DNA from: an uncultured bacterium
GTDB lineage: Bacteria; Cloacimonadota; Cloacimonadia; Cloacimonadales; Cloacimonadaceae
DNA length: 22,512 nucleotides
Direction of reading: 5' to 3'
Assembly: GCA_937924555.1 (NCBI GenBank)
Contig: CALDSN010000226.1
Location: 1-22,512 of the forward strand
Positions 1 to 7,827 of the stretch are shown in pieces (within the stretch, counting starts at the first letter, position 1; every line of letters starts with the position of its first letter). Below the pieces are notes generated by a model. It was not told the origin of the DNA and made no database searches. It saw only the letters and a list, made by a program, of their open reading frames with translations. Made by a program: the position numbers and the translations under genes.

Positions 1-79
1 CGACTTCTTCTACAACCTTCATCTTGAACGCTACACTATATCTGTTGTAGCTGCTACGAGAACTCTTGCTGTCACTCAT
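1..79 (-). CDS. IS3-like transposase OrfA, N-terminal fragment (partial)
   Basis: The start codon is at 79-77 with an AAGGAGA Shine-Dalgarno upstream (complement of 85-91). The 26 visible codons read MSDSKSSRSSYNRYSVAFK followed by MKVVEEV. A polar, basic N-terminus leading into YSVAFKMKVVEEV resembles the first helix of the helix-turn-helix in OrfA of IS3-type transposases, which binds the element ends. The gene runs off the left edge, so neither the rest of the domain nor any OrfA/OrfB frameshift can be seen. The family call rests on this short stretch plus the IS-like tip at 128. Confidence 0.6.
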   Translation of the reverse strand, partial: MSDSKSSRSSYNRYSVAFKMKVVEEV

Positions 80-128
80 CCTAATCTCCTTTGATTTGAT
101 TTGGTGTCAACTTATTTAGGACGGGACA
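1..128 (-). mobile_element. Truncated end of an IS3-family-like insertion sequence
   Basis: Read on the minus strand, the element starts at about 128 with the tip TGTCCCGTCCTAAATAAG, followed by GTTGACACC, a Shine-Dalgarno and a transposase start. A 5'-TG tip and a short leader before a helix-turn-helix OrfA are typical of IS3-family ends. The rest lies beyond the left edge, so the second terminal repeat and the target duplication cannot be checked. The contig probably stops here because the element is repeated in the genome. The exact tip position is inferred from the sequence pattern. Confidence 0.65.
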
Positions 129-142
129 TCGCTCTTGTATGA

Positions 143-207
143 AATACGGATGTATTACGCATGAATTACGGATCGCACGCGTATTTCACGCGTAATATAC
201 AGGTAAT
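143..207. repeat. 65-bp six-half-site inverted repeat, copy A
   Basis: Half-sites: AATAC at 143, ATTAC at 154 and ATTAC at 165, then GTATT ending at 185, GTAAT ending at 196 and GTAAT ending at 207, symmetric about base 175. The outer pitch is 11 bp. The arms pair with several mismatches, best over 153-170 with 180-197. This is the most diverged of the four copies. It lies 14 bp from the insertion-sequence tip and 212 bp before the start codon at 420. Confidence 0.75.
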
Positions 208-419
208 GCTAATGGGGGATCACCAAGGGATAAAAAAGTGGTTTGTGGGACTGTCTCCCAAGTATTTTTATCTCCGATTTTGTTAAAAAACTTGACATGA
301 ATCTTGCATTGTTGCAATTGACGCTAAAGTAACAATAGCCGAGTGCATCTATTTGCGGTATAAGTAAGTTATCATAATACCATCGGCATACAATAGCATT
401 ATACGAGGAAACTAAGTTC
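208..419 (+). other. Non-coding leader before the 420 gene
   Basis: No convincing gene is present; a short minus-strand reading frame here overlaps the real gene and has no sensible Shine-Dalgarno. A TTGACA at 292-297 could be a -35 box, but no good -10 sits at the usual distance. The Shine-Dalgarno GAGGAA is at 405-410. No terminator or RNA gene was recognised. Confidence 0.5.
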
Positions 420-2270
420 ATGAAAAGAGTAATTATAACAGCAGCTTTCATTGCGATAACATCCAGCCTGCTTTTGGCTGCGGGTCCCGCAAACATTAGT
501 GATGGTCTAAGAATGTGGCTTGATGCCAATGCCATGGCTTTGAACAATAACGATCCTGTGTCGAGTTGGACAGATCTGAGCGGTAACAACAAACATGCCG
601 TGCAAGATACCGCGAGCTACCGTCCGCTGTTCAAGACTAATATCCTGAACGGTAAACCGGCTGTTGTGTTCGATGGCTCGAATGACTATTTAACGATTGA
701 CGGAAGTATGGTAGCAAACACCAATTACAGCATTTTTGCTGTGGTGAAGCGCAACTCCAGCAACCCAGGTTCATTCAATTACTATATGGGGGGAACTCAG
801 GCTGCCATGAACAGGAACCTCCAGCTTGGCTGGCGTTCAAACACCACCCTTACCCACGGTCAATACACCAATGATTATGATATGCGCGTGCCATCATATA
901 GCGTTTCAATGCCTGCATACCTGATCACTACTCGTCATTCCAACTCGCTTGGTAATGACACTTACCTGAATGGTGCTTTGAAGGGCTTGAATATGAACAA
1001 TGTTAGCTCGGCAAGATTGGTGCATCTTTCATCATGGCAGGGTGCATCGATTGGTAGATATATTGATAACACAATCAATACCCGTTTCAATGGATATGTG
1101 GCAGAACTTATCATCTATAACCGCTACTTGAGCGAAACAGAGCGAAAGAGCGTGGAATCATACCTTGCCACGAAATATGGCTTAACTATCGCAAACACAG
1201 CAAGTCCGGAGCATTACACCGGCATGAACGAATTGACTGTAACCAGCTCTAAGCTCACGGAAACAAAAAGCAGCAGCGGACTAAGTATTAAAGGCGATTA
1301 TATCAGCGCTACATCCCGGATCAGGATGGGTAATGACAACGCTGTGGGAACCACCAATACATTTAATCCGGATCAAAGCAGCTACCCGAACTTCGTCCGT
1401 CTAAATCGGGAGTGGTTCCTTGAGTACACTCTGGGATCAATCAACTGCACTTTCAACTTCGACACTGCCACATTGTTGCCCGGATCGTCTCTGCCCAGTG
1501 GTAACCAATACCGTTTACTTTACCGGGCAGATAATGGAGCTAACTATAGTATCATCAGCTCAAATCCCTCCATTGCAGGGAGCGTGGTATCGTTCACAGT
1601 GAATGCTATGGTTGCAGTGACAAACAGTGGACTGTACACTTTGGGTACTCTGGATGATGATGTAAGCGTGTTGCCGGTGGAGCTATCTTCCTTTACCGGG
1701 GTGTTCAATTCTGCCACAGGCGTTAAGCTGGAATGGGTTACTCAGTCAGAGACAGCAGTTGCGGGTTTCTACATTCTGCGTAACGCAAGCCAAGATGTAA
1801 GTTCAGCGATGCAGATTAGTCCCTTTATCACTGCAACCAACGGTTCCGCAACCAGCTATTATCAATATTCCGATGCGTCATTAGACGAAGAAGGCAGCTA
1901 TTATTACTGGTTACAATGCTATAACCTGGATGGCAGCTTCAGCTTATTTGGTCCTGTGTTGGTGAATGCACACCAGAGTGAGGAAGGCAACATCCCTGTT
2001 CCAAGCCCGGCAGTAGGATTCCGGAATATATACCCCAACCCCTTTAATCCTTCGGTAAACATCGCCTATAACAAAGCTCCGGGGGAGGAAGCGGTGATAA
2101 GCGTGCATAATCTGCGTGGACAGCGGGTGATGCAGTGGATCATTCCGGCTGAAAAAAGCGGTTTGGGTAGCTTTGTGTGGAATGCTGAAGGATTATCCAG
2201 CGGTGTTTATCTATTCACATATAGTAGTAAGGGTAGTACCCAAACGAGGAAAGTAAGCTTGACAAAGTAG
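420..2270 (+). CDS. Secreted LamG-like surface protein with C-terminal sorting domain
   Basis: A 616-residue exported protein. Residues 1-21 form a signal peptide (MKR, hydrophobic core, LLLAAG). Residues of about 25-255 look like a concanavalin/LamG-type jelly roll (LRMWLDAN, WTDLSGNNKHA, PAVVFDGSNDYL, GYVAELIIYNR). A second beta-rich region runs to about 415, then an Ig-like segment beginning LPVELSSFTGVF. From residue 538 (YPNPFNPS) to the end (TRKVSLTK) is a type-A sorting-domain-like C-terminus of the kind used by the type IX system. The start has GAGGAA nine bases upstream. By family it should be translocated and anchored or released outside, perhaps binding glycans; no catalytic motif is visible. 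Similar FlgD-like C-termini occur outside true type IX systems, so the secretion route is inference. Confidence 0.85.
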   Translation: MKRVIITAAFIAITSSLLLAAGPANISDGLRMWLDANAMALNNNDPVSSWTDLSGNNKHAVQDTASYRPLFKTNILNGKPAVVFDGSNDYLTIDGSMVANTNYSIFAVVKRNSSNPGSFNYYMGGTQAAMNRNLQLGWRSNTTLTHGQYTNDYDMRVPSYSVSMPAYLITTRHSNSLGNDTYLNGALKGLNMNNVSSARLVHLSSWQGASIGRYIDNTINTRFNGYVAELIIYNRYLSETERKSVESYLATKYGLTIANTASPEHYTGMNELTVTSSKLTETKSSSGLSIKGDYISATSRIRMGNDNAVGTTNTFNPDQSSYPNFVRLNREWFLEYTLGSINCTFNFDTATLLPGSSLPSGNQYRLLYRADNGANYSIISSNPSIAGSVVSFTVNAMVAVTNSGLYTLGTLDDDVSVLPVELSSFTGVFNSATGVKLEWVTQSETAVAGFYILRNASQDVSSAMQISPFITATNGSATSYYQYSDASLDEEGSYYYWLQCYNLDGSFSLFGPVLVNAHQSEEGNIPVPSPAVGFRNIYPNPFNPSVNIAYNKAPGEEAVISVHNLRGQRVMQWIIPAEKSGLGSFVWNAEGLSSGVYLFTYSSKGSTQTRKVSLTK

Positions 2271-2273
2271 TAC

Positions 2274-2329
2274 GGTAAAAATAGCTTGGCGATGGCTTAA
2301 TTGCATTAATGCAAATGCATGTTTTTACC
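2274..2329 (+). terminator. Weak candidate terminator / palindrome after the surface-protein gene
   Basis: A perfect 14-base palindrome TTGCATTAATGCAA lies at 2301-2314, followed by ATGCATG and a T-run (TTTTT at 2322-2326). An outer GGTAAAAA (2274-2281) can also pair with TTTTTACC (2322-2329). The stem is AT-rich and lies close to the next gene, so termination would be partial at best. Confidence 0.3.
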
Positions 2330-2355
2330 TATACATGATTACTGAGAGGTGTGTA

Positions 2356-2709
2356 ATGCCCAGAAATGTAACCCTTGAACTGAAATGCAGATATTGTGGG
2401 GAGTCATTGACCGATCCTTCCCACCTTGTGGATGGCAGCCCTGGGATTAAGCTGAAAGTACAGCGTGGGGAGCAAACAGCCTATGTTTGGCTTTCTTCGC
2501 TATTTGGCAGTAACAACTTGGAAAGCGAGATGGAATTCAAGAAAGGGGAAGTGGTGGAGCTGTTATGCCCGCATTGTTCCGCCCCACAAACAACAACCAA
2601 GAAATGTGATAAGTGCGGTGCACCTCTTACTATGTTCAAGATAAGTGACGGTGGAAAGCTGCGGATATGCTGCCGGAGTGGATGTAAGAACCTGTGGTTG
2701 GATTTATAG
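2356..2709 (+). CDS. Small zinc-ribbon protein of unknown function
   Basis: The start at 2356 is preferred over the in-frame ATG at 2335 because GAGAGG (2344-2349) sits six bases before it; this gives 117 residues beginning MPRNVTLELKCRYCGE. Four cysteine clusters are visible: CRYC near residue 11, CPHC near 75, CDKC near 87 and a C-terminal CCRSGC. This suggests two paired zinc ribbons around a central beta-rich segment. No signal peptide is present, so it is probably cytoplasmic. I do not recognise a named family. The stop lies one base from the stop of the convergent queE, leaving no space for a terminator between them. A nucleic-acid or protein-binding role would be a guess. Confidence 0.7.
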   Translation: MPRNVTLELKCRYCGESLTDPSHLVDGSPGIKLKVQRGEQTAYVWLSSLFGSNNLESEMEFKKGEVVELLCPHCSAPQTTTKKCDKCGAPLTMFKISDGGKLRICCRSGCKNLWLDL

Positions 2710-2710
2710 T

Positions 2711-3340
2711 TTAGGGTATTTGCAGGGTTTTATGGAGCTGTAAGGATAGTTTGGCGTTGATGCCATCTTCCAGCATCCACGAAGCAAGTTCTTTGGGATC
2801 TAAAAGGCTTTGTACGGGGGAGAGGTGTATAGCTTGAACGGTAGGAGTATGTTGAGCGATGAAATCTATCGCAAAGAGATAATCACGGTAGCTGGTGAGC
2901 ACAAACTTCAGCTCATCATGTGGCTGTAAGCACTTCAAGTTCCACTTCATGAAGCTCTCGGATGCACCGCTACCCGGTGTTTTAACATCTACAATCTTTA
3001 TTACATAGCTTGGCACATCACCCAAGTATATGGAGCCGTTTGTTTCCAGCAGGATTGTGTACCCCATGGCATGCAATGCATTAAACAGCTCGCTAACATC
3101 ATCCTGATACATCGGTTCTCCTCCGGTAATCTCCACCAACTTGCAGGGATACTGTGTTACCTGTTCCATAATGGAGCTAATCGCCAGAGACTTACCCTTG
3201 CCAAAGGCATATTGGGTGTCGCAATAGCTGCAACGCAGGTTACACTCGGAGAGGCGGATAAATATGCAGGGGTAGCCTGCATAGGAAGATTCTCCCTGAA
3301 GCGAATAGAATATCTCGGTGATGTTAAGGTGCTTTTCCAT
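2711..3340 (-). CDS. queE: 7-carboxy-7-deazaguanine synthase (radical SAM)
   Basis: A 209-residue radical-SAM enzyme matching QueE, which contracts 6-carboxytetrahydropterin to 7-carboxy-7-deazaguanine in the queuosine/7-deazaguanine pathway. Visible features: the N-terminal ITEIFYSLQGES motif (residues 7-18), the CX3CX2C iron-sulfur motif at C33, C37 and C40, and EITGGEP at 70-76, which binds SAM. The length fits the family. It is the last gene of the minus-strand run etfA, amidohydrolase, queE, 30 bases after the amidohydrolase stop. The Shine-Dalgarno is weak (GCAGAG). No queC, queD or queF is in the window, so its partners must lie elsewhere. Confidence 0.88.
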   Translation of the reverse strand: MEKHLNITEIFYSLQGESSYAGYPCIFIRLSECNLRCSYCDTQYAFGKGKSLAISSIMEQVTQYPCKLVEITGGEPMYQDDVSELFNALHAMGYTILLETNGSIYLGDVPSYVIKIVDVKTPGSGASESFMKWNLKCLQPHDELKFVLTSYRDYLFAIDFIAQHTPTVQAIHLSPVQSLLDPKELASWMLEDGINAKLSLQLHKTLQIP

Positions 3341-3370
3341 CTCTGCTAGTTATTGGTATTGGGGATATCC

Positions 3371-4582
3371 TTAAAAGGGTAGATAAGGAAAGTCCTTGTG
3401 GTAACCGAGCACTGCATCTATCTGGTCATTCAAGTCCATGGGGTCGCCCAACACAAACTTCTCCTTGTTGGAGGTGCGGAACGTGCTATAATCATCCTCA
3501 TTCAAACCCAATATCTCCAGCCAATGGCTATCTCCAAAGCGAGGTATGCCATCCACAATAAGCAGCTTGATGGATGCTGCTTCCAAACTATACAGGTTCT
3601 GGAAGGGGTCTTTCTCTATCATATCGGTAAGCAGTAAGTTTGTGCAATCTTTGGAGTTCAGAGTGGCATAGGAAGCGGGTAGCTTGAGGGCTCTAACCGC
3701 ATTCTGAGTAACCATACGGTATAGCTCGGATGCCTTGATATGGGGGAAGTGCTCCCTGATAGTGAGTAGTTCTGCAATAAGGTTCACCCCACCAGACATA
3801 GTGGAATCTGTGCCGATGCAGACATTTGCCTTAAGCTTCAAAGCTTCGTCAATCTTGAATGTTTCCCCAATCAGGTAGTAATTTGAGCTGGGGCACCAGC
3901 ATACGGAAGCTCCCACCATCGCTATGGTGGCAATCTCTTCCGAAGTGAAGGCTATGCCATGTATCATCAGAGTGTTATCTTTCAGCAAGCCTCGCCGCAA
4001 TAGCTCACCGAACTCCGCTTTGGTGATGCCATCCACGCCTTCACCTAGGTGAATGATGAAAGGCATCTTGCCCATAGCGAGCATCATTTCATCCTCCGGG
4101 CTTTCGCCTCCCCACCAGTTTCCCAGGGTTATGGAGTGGCATTGGCGGAAGCTGCGGGGCACGATGATCGGCATGCTGTCGTAATACACAATTTCTTGCA
4201 CGGGAGCATGGTCCTGAACAATCCCACAACCACAGAACATGCTTTTATATGCGCCAAGTTTAGCCAATAGCAGTGATGCAGGTTCCTCCAGATGGAAGGT
4301 GCCGTCATTCGTCCAAAAGACATTGCGTTCGTGGAAGGAGAAGGAGTGCTTCATATCTTCCACCCAGATATGTGAATTCACGTAGGGACGCTTATCACCG
4401 GCGCGAGGAACCCAATTACCGATCAAATGGTCGTGGGAATTGATTAGGGGAGTATAGGCTATGGAATTGGCGGTTTCGTGACGCAACTCTCCCGCATCCG
4501 TCCGGAAGGTGTTAAGATATAAATCAATTCCTTGTTCCACTCGATCAGGGCTGATCACACTGACCGAAGGCTTGATAATCAT
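3371..4582 (-). CDS. Amidohydrolase-superfamily metal-dependent hydrolase
   Basis: A 403-residue cytoplasmic protein with amidohydrolase metal-site motifs in order: H50-D-H52 in TPLINSHDHL, H178 with E181 in IIHLGEGVDG, H208 in LMIHGIAF, and D259 in IGTDSTMSGG. The pattern resembles the deaminase/chlorohydrolase branch (guanine or cytosine deaminase, TrzA/AtzB-like), which hydrolyses amino or amide groups on rings or other small molecules. The substrate cannot be read from sequence. Its start overlaps the etfA stop in an ATGA (4579-4582), so the two are translationally coupled and probably share a promoter upstream of etfA. The tail after residue 340 is not recognised. Confidence 0.8.
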   Translation of the reverse strand: MIIKPSVSVISPDRVEQGIDLYLNTFRTDAGELRHETANSIAYTPLINSHDHLIGNWVPRAGDKRPYVNSHIWVEDMKHSFSFHERNVFWTNDGTFHLEEPASLLLAKLGAYKSMFCGCGIVQDHAPVQEIVYYDSMPIIVPRSFRQCHSITLGNWWGGESPEDEMMLAMGKMPFIIHLGEGVDGITKAEFGELLRRGLLKDNTLMIHGIAFTSEEIATIAMVGASVCWCPSSNYYLIGETFKIDEALKLKANVCIGTDSTMSGGVNLIAELLTIREHFPHIKASELYRMVTQNAVRALKLPASYATLNSKDCTNLLLTDMIEKDPFQNLYSLEAASIKLLIVDGIPRFGDSHWLEILGLNEDDYSTFRTSNKEKFVLGDPMDLNDQIDAVLGYHKDFPYLPF

Positions 4583-5769
4583 GCTCTTAGTTCTTTTATC
4601 CTTTTCGTAAGTTTGGGAACGATATCAAACAAGTCTCCCACAATGCCAAGGTCTGCTACCTTGAATATTGGGGCATCCGGGTCTTTATTTATGGCAATAA
4701 TGTAATCTGCACTGGACATTCCCGCGAGATGCTGGATGGCACCGCTGATGCCGATAGAAAGATAGATGGTTGGCTTAACGGTCTTGCCTGTCTGCCCAAC
4801 TTGGTGAGAATAGGGTATCCATTCTGCATCCACTGCAGCGCGGGAGGCACCCACGGCACCGCCCAAAGCCTCGGCAAGTTCCTCAATCATGGCAAAGTTC
4901 TTGGCATCTTTGATGCCTCTTCCTCCGGCAACAATCACATTGGCTTCGGTGATGTTGATCAGATTGGTTTTTTCCTTCTCAAACCCTAACCAAGTGCTTT
5001 GCTCCTCATCAAGCTCCAGATTTACCGATTCCTGAATCACGATACCGCTACGGCTATCGTCACGTGGGATGGGGTTCATCACCTTGTGACGCACGGTTGC
5101 CATTTGCGGACGGTGGTTGGCGGTGAGGATGGTAGCCATGATGTTGCCACCAAAAGCCGGACGGGTTTGCATTAGGTTTCCTGTAGCTCCATCAATAGCC
5201 AAGCCTGTGCAATCCGCAGTTAAACCGGTATGAAGCTGGATTGCCACACGGGGGATGAAGCTTCTGCCAGTCACCGTGGCACCGGCAAGGATGATGGATG
5301 GTTTATATTTATTGGCAAGCTCGGTCATGGCCTTGGCATAGCTTTCGTCGCGGAAATGCTTCAACGCGGGGTCTTCCACCATGATAACCTGATCAGCTCC
5401 AAAGGCGATAAGCTCTGAGGCGAGAGCTTCGATCTCACTGCCAAAGACTATGGCACTAAGCTCAGCACCCAGTTCCTCTGCCAAATCTCTTCCTTTGCCC
5501 AACAGCTCGAAGGATACCGGGGCAATAACCCCATCTTTCTGCTCGGCAAACACCCAAATACCGCTATATTCGCTTTTGTCTATACTCACATCGCTATGCT
5601 TGCGGATGAGGATTGCTTCAAAGGGGCACGATTGTACGCAAGCTCCGCATAGGGTGCACTTGTCTGTATCTATTACTGCAAGTTTATTCTCAACCTTTAT
5701 TGCGTCGTAAGCGCAAGCCCTGAGGCAAGCTCCGCAACCGACACATTTCTCGTTCAACACTTCAATCAT
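4579..5769 (-). CDS. etfA: Electron transfer flavoprotein alpha subunit with N-terminal ferredoxin domain
   Basis: A 396-residue fusion. Residues 1-60 hold two CX2CX2CX3C clusters (C9, C12, C15, C19 and C38, C41, C44, C48), a 2[4Fe-4S] ferredoxin. The rest is EtfA: an N-terminal domain (WVFAEQKDG, AGATVTGRSFIPR) and a C-terminal FAD domain with GASRAAVDAEW, QVGQTGKTV, IYLSIGISGAIQH and INKDPDAPIF. Ferredoxin-fused EtfA proteins are known from anaerobes, where they work with acyl-CoA dehydrogenases, some by electron bifurcation. EtfA needs EtfB, yet none lies beside it. It leads the operon with an amidohydrolase and queE. A sigma70-like promoter and a 65-bp repeat lie upstream. AGGAG sits about nine bases before the ATG. 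Confidence 0.9.
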   Translation of the reverse strand: MIEVLNEKCVGCGACLRACAYDAIKVENKLAVIDTDKCTLCGACVQSCPFEAILIRKHSDVSIDKSEYSGIWVFAEQKDGVIAPVSFELLGKGRDLAEELGAELSAIVFGSEIEALASELIAFGADQVIMVEDPALKHFRDESYAKAMTELANKYKPSIILAGATVTGRSFIPRVAIQLHTGLTADCTGLAIDGATGNLMQTRPAFGGNIMATILTANHRPQMATVRHKVMNPIPRDDSRSGIVIQESVNLELDEEQSTWLGFEKEKTNLINITEANVIVAGGRGIKDAKNFAMIEELAEALGGAVGASRAAVDAEWIPYSHQVGQTGKTVKPTIYLSIGISGAIQHLAGMSSADYIIAINKDPDAPIFKVADLGIVGDLFDIVPKLTKRIKELRA

Positions 5770-5789
5770 AATACTAAACTCCTATACTA

Positions 5790-5818
5790 ATCATTTTCGC
5801 ACTAGGTTTTCTTGTCAA
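5790..5818 (-). promoter_or_regulatory. Candidate sigma70-like promoter for etfA
   Basis: Read on the minus strand: TTGACA (5818-5813), a 17-base spacer and AATGAT (5795-5790), matching the consensus at six of six and four of six positions. Transcription would begin near 5783, giving a very short leader that just includes the AGGAG site before the start at 5769. The tight leader is the main reason for doubt. Confidence 0.5.
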
Positions 5819-5870
5819 GTGCAAAATATCCTTTACTCAGCTTCTTCTTCCTCGCTTCCCTCTTGGTAGC

Positions 5871-5935
5871 ATTACATGATCATTACCTGATCATTACGTA
5901 CTAAGTATGCAATGATCAGGTAATGATCAAGTAAT
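5871..5935. repeat. 65-bp six-half-site inverted repeat, copy B
   Basis: Left half-sites ATTAC at 5871, 5882 and 5893. On the right, CAAT (a degenerate half-site) ends at 5913, with GTAAT ending at 5924 and 5935. The centre is base 5903 within TACTAAGTA. The inner pair ATTACCTGATC/GATCAGGTAAT matches perfectly; the arms have three mismatched pairs overall. It lies in the divergent gap between etfA and the gene at 6055, 53 bp beyond the etfA -35 box. No T-tract follows on either strand, so it is not an ordinary terminator. CTTGGT occurs on both flanks (5862-5867, 5940-5945). Confidence 0.85.
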
Positions 5936-6054
5936 TCAGCTTGGTGAGCGGTAGCAGAGAAATGGAAAAGCAGGCCGGAAAGAGAGGAAAGAATTTTGAT
6001 TGACGCAGCTACCCCTGTGGAGAACATGGGTTTATTAACACTATTGGATAGATA

Positions 6055-6570
6055 ATGAAAAAGATAATCTTACTGCTATTCCTTGCTGCATGCGCCTTGG
6101 GCTTATCCGCTCAAACCGGACTGTTCAACCTTTCCTATGCCATGCCCTTTGCTGAGGCAGACTCCCTGATGAACTTCCACAAATACTACGCCAAGGATTC
6201 CCAGGATAACCAAGTGCGATATTACTCCACGGAAAATAAGTTCATCGATGCAGTTATTGTGTTCGTAGAGCCCAAGAGTAGGCGTTTGATCGGCTGGTTC
6301 ATCAAATACAACCCGGGGAATACAGAGGATAACGACACATATGTAATCCACACCATCTCTCAGATGCATGGCGAGAAGAATCACTATGACGAGGATACGC
6401 AACAGCTAATCTGGTTCCTTTCCACCACCCGAACGGTGCATGTGATGTATGCCGAGGATGGGGGGATGACGGTGCTATACTACGATTCTTACTTCCATGA
6501 CCTCTTCAATCTGGACGGCAACAAGCAACCGAAGGTGGATACTGACGATAAATCCGTAGAGCAGAAATAA
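6055..6570 (+). CDS. Secreted protein of unknown function
   Basis: A 171-residue protein with a clear signal peptide (MKKIILLLFLAACALGLSAQ, cleavage likely after AQ at about residue 20). The mature part is acidic and aromatic-rich (FHKYYAKD, VIVFVEPKSRRLIGWFIKYN, VHVMYAEDGGMTVLYYDSYF), suggesting a compact beta-rich periplasmic or surface domain. There is no sorting domain, lipobox cysteine or catalytic motif. I do not recognise the family. It is transcribed alone, divergently from etfA across repeat copy B, and converges with the M23 gene with nine bases between stops. The Shine-Dalgarno is poor. Confidence 0.7.
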   Translation: MKKIILLLFLAACALGLSAQTGLFNLSYAMPFAEADSLMNFHKYYAKDSQDNQVRYYSTENKFIDAVIVFVEPKSRRLIGWFIKYNPGNTEDNDTYVIHTISQMHGEKNHYDEDTQQLIWFLSTTRTVHVMYAEDGGMTVLYYDSYFHDLFNLDGNKQPKVDTDDKSVEQK

Positions 6571-6579
6571 GCTGATTGC

Positions 6580-7827
6580 TTAGGCGGGTCTGGCTCTGGT
6601 GGCTTTCGCTATCGGTGGTGCTGCAAGAGCCTGCATTTGGGAACGGATTATGCCTTGCTGCCTCTTGAATTCTGCCATTTGGGCATCTGTGAGTTTCTCC
6701 GCACCCACCATTTTCAGGTTTGCAGGGTTGATGAAGCCCTTTCCTGAGACCAAGCCAAAATGCAGATGTGCCCCTGTGGATCTACCTGTTGAGCCAACTC
6801 TTCCTATTATCTGTCCCTTCTTAACCGTTTGCCCACGATGGACAGACATGCTGGAGAGGTGAGCGTACTGAGAAGTTAATCCGCTGGGGTGCTTAACCCT
6901 GATTTCGTTACCCCATCCACCGCTATATGAAGCGGCGACTACTGTGCCATTGGCAACGGCATACACAGGGGTGCCCATCCTGGCACGGTAATCAACTCCC
7001 TGATGGTTAGCCCATCTGCCGTAGAATGGATCAAGCCTTTTACCAAACGGGGACACTACATGCACCACAGACAGGGGGAATCCCACTCCGCTTGTGCTGT
7101 TACTCTTGCCTTCCAGGTTGTAAAGTCCATTCAGCACAGAATCTTCTTCCTTGTCCTCAAAGCGGAAAAGCTCGTGACTTCCGGTGCGTTCACCGCTATA
7201 CTGCACATAGAGCAGCTTCCTGCCGGGTAGGGTCTTGCCTTCAAAGATGCGTTCTTCCACAAAAACCCGGAATTTATCTCCGTTGCGGGCATCGCGCTGG
7301 AAGTTTATTTCACCCTCCAAGCCATTGTTGATGTTCTGCTTATCCCGTGGGGAGAGACCCATTGCCAGCAGAGTGGCATCCAAGGTGCCGTGCATTTCAC
7401 CTTCGATTATGCGCTGCTTCGTGGTTACCGGTAGAGCTTCAAGCTTGTAGATCAAGGAATCCCCGGAGACCTGGAAGTGGTGGCGCAAGGTGGGCTCTTG
7501 CACGAACATCAGCTTGTCTATGTGCTGTTTGTCCTCGCTGAGCAGTATCTTAAGGGTATCCCCCGGTTGGATGGTGGTTACATCAATATAATCGCCAAAA
7601 CGGAAGGAAAGAATCGCTATCTCTTTTAACGCTAAGCCCTGCTTCTCCAACACGGAAAAGATGCTGCCACCATCGGGGATAACTTCGGTAATCCAAGGCT
7701 CAGAGGTACTTTGTTGTTGTTTGGGAGTGGCTTTACTCTGTTCGCGGGGACTGAAGAAACTATATAAGCTGAAGGATATCAGCATGATAACTATCATGGA
7801 GAGAAGGATGTGCTTCCCTAAATTCAT
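6580..7827 (-). CDS. M23-family murein endopeptidase (MepM/Csd3-like)
   Basis: The ATG at 7827 is chosen over an upstream in-frame TTG at 7833: AAGGAGA (complement of 7834-7840) sits six bases before it, and this ATG makes a 4-base ATGA overlap with the preceding gene. The 415-residue product has an N-terminal membrane anchor (about residues 6-26), a middle region resembling the OapA/LysM-like inhibitory segments of MepM proteins, and a C-terminal LytM domain. The zinc site is visible as H275xxxD279 in HQGVDYRA and H354-L-H356 in AHLHFGL, with H323 in QYAHLS. The family cuts peptidoglycan cross-links to allow wall growth. The C-terminal tail ends basic and Ala-rich. Its place after kam genes and a metal transporter does not suggest a shared pathway. 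Confidence 0.85.
   Translation of the reverse strand: MNLGKHILLSMIVIMLISFSLYSFFSPREQSKATPKQQQSTSEPWITEVIPDGGSIFSVLEKQGLALKEIAILSFRFGDYIDVTTIQPGDTLKILLSEDKQHIDKLMFVQEPTLRHHFQVSGDSLIYKLEALPVTTKQRIIEGEMHGTLDATLLAMGLSPRDKQNINNGLEGEINFQRDARNGDKFRVFVEERIFEGKTLPGRKLLYVQYSGERTGSHELFRFEDKEEDSVLNGLYNLEGKSNSTSGVGFPLSVVHVVSPFGKRLDPFYGRWANHQGVDYRARMGTPVYAVANGTVVAASYSGGWGNEIRVKHPSGLTSQYAHLSSMSVHRGQTVKKGQIIGRVGSTGRSTGAHLHFGLVSGKGFINPANLKMVGAEKLTDAQMAEFKRQQGIIRSQMQALAAPPIAKATRARPA

Noticed and set aside
292..320. Full promoter from TTGACA at 292-297
   Set aside because: The hexamer at a 17-base spacing (CAATTG) does not resemble a -10 box, so only a possible -35 is noted.
209..592. Minus-strand open frame of 127 codons
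   Set aside because: It overlaps the signal-peptide region of the clear gene at 420 on the other strand and lacks a ribosome-binding site and any recognisable domain.
5871..5935. CRISPR array, because of repeated ATTACCTGATC units at 11-bp spacing
   Set aside because: Units are only 11 bp, come in mirrored orientation and have no 30-base spacers; the same 65-bp design recurs elsewhere. No cas genes are present.
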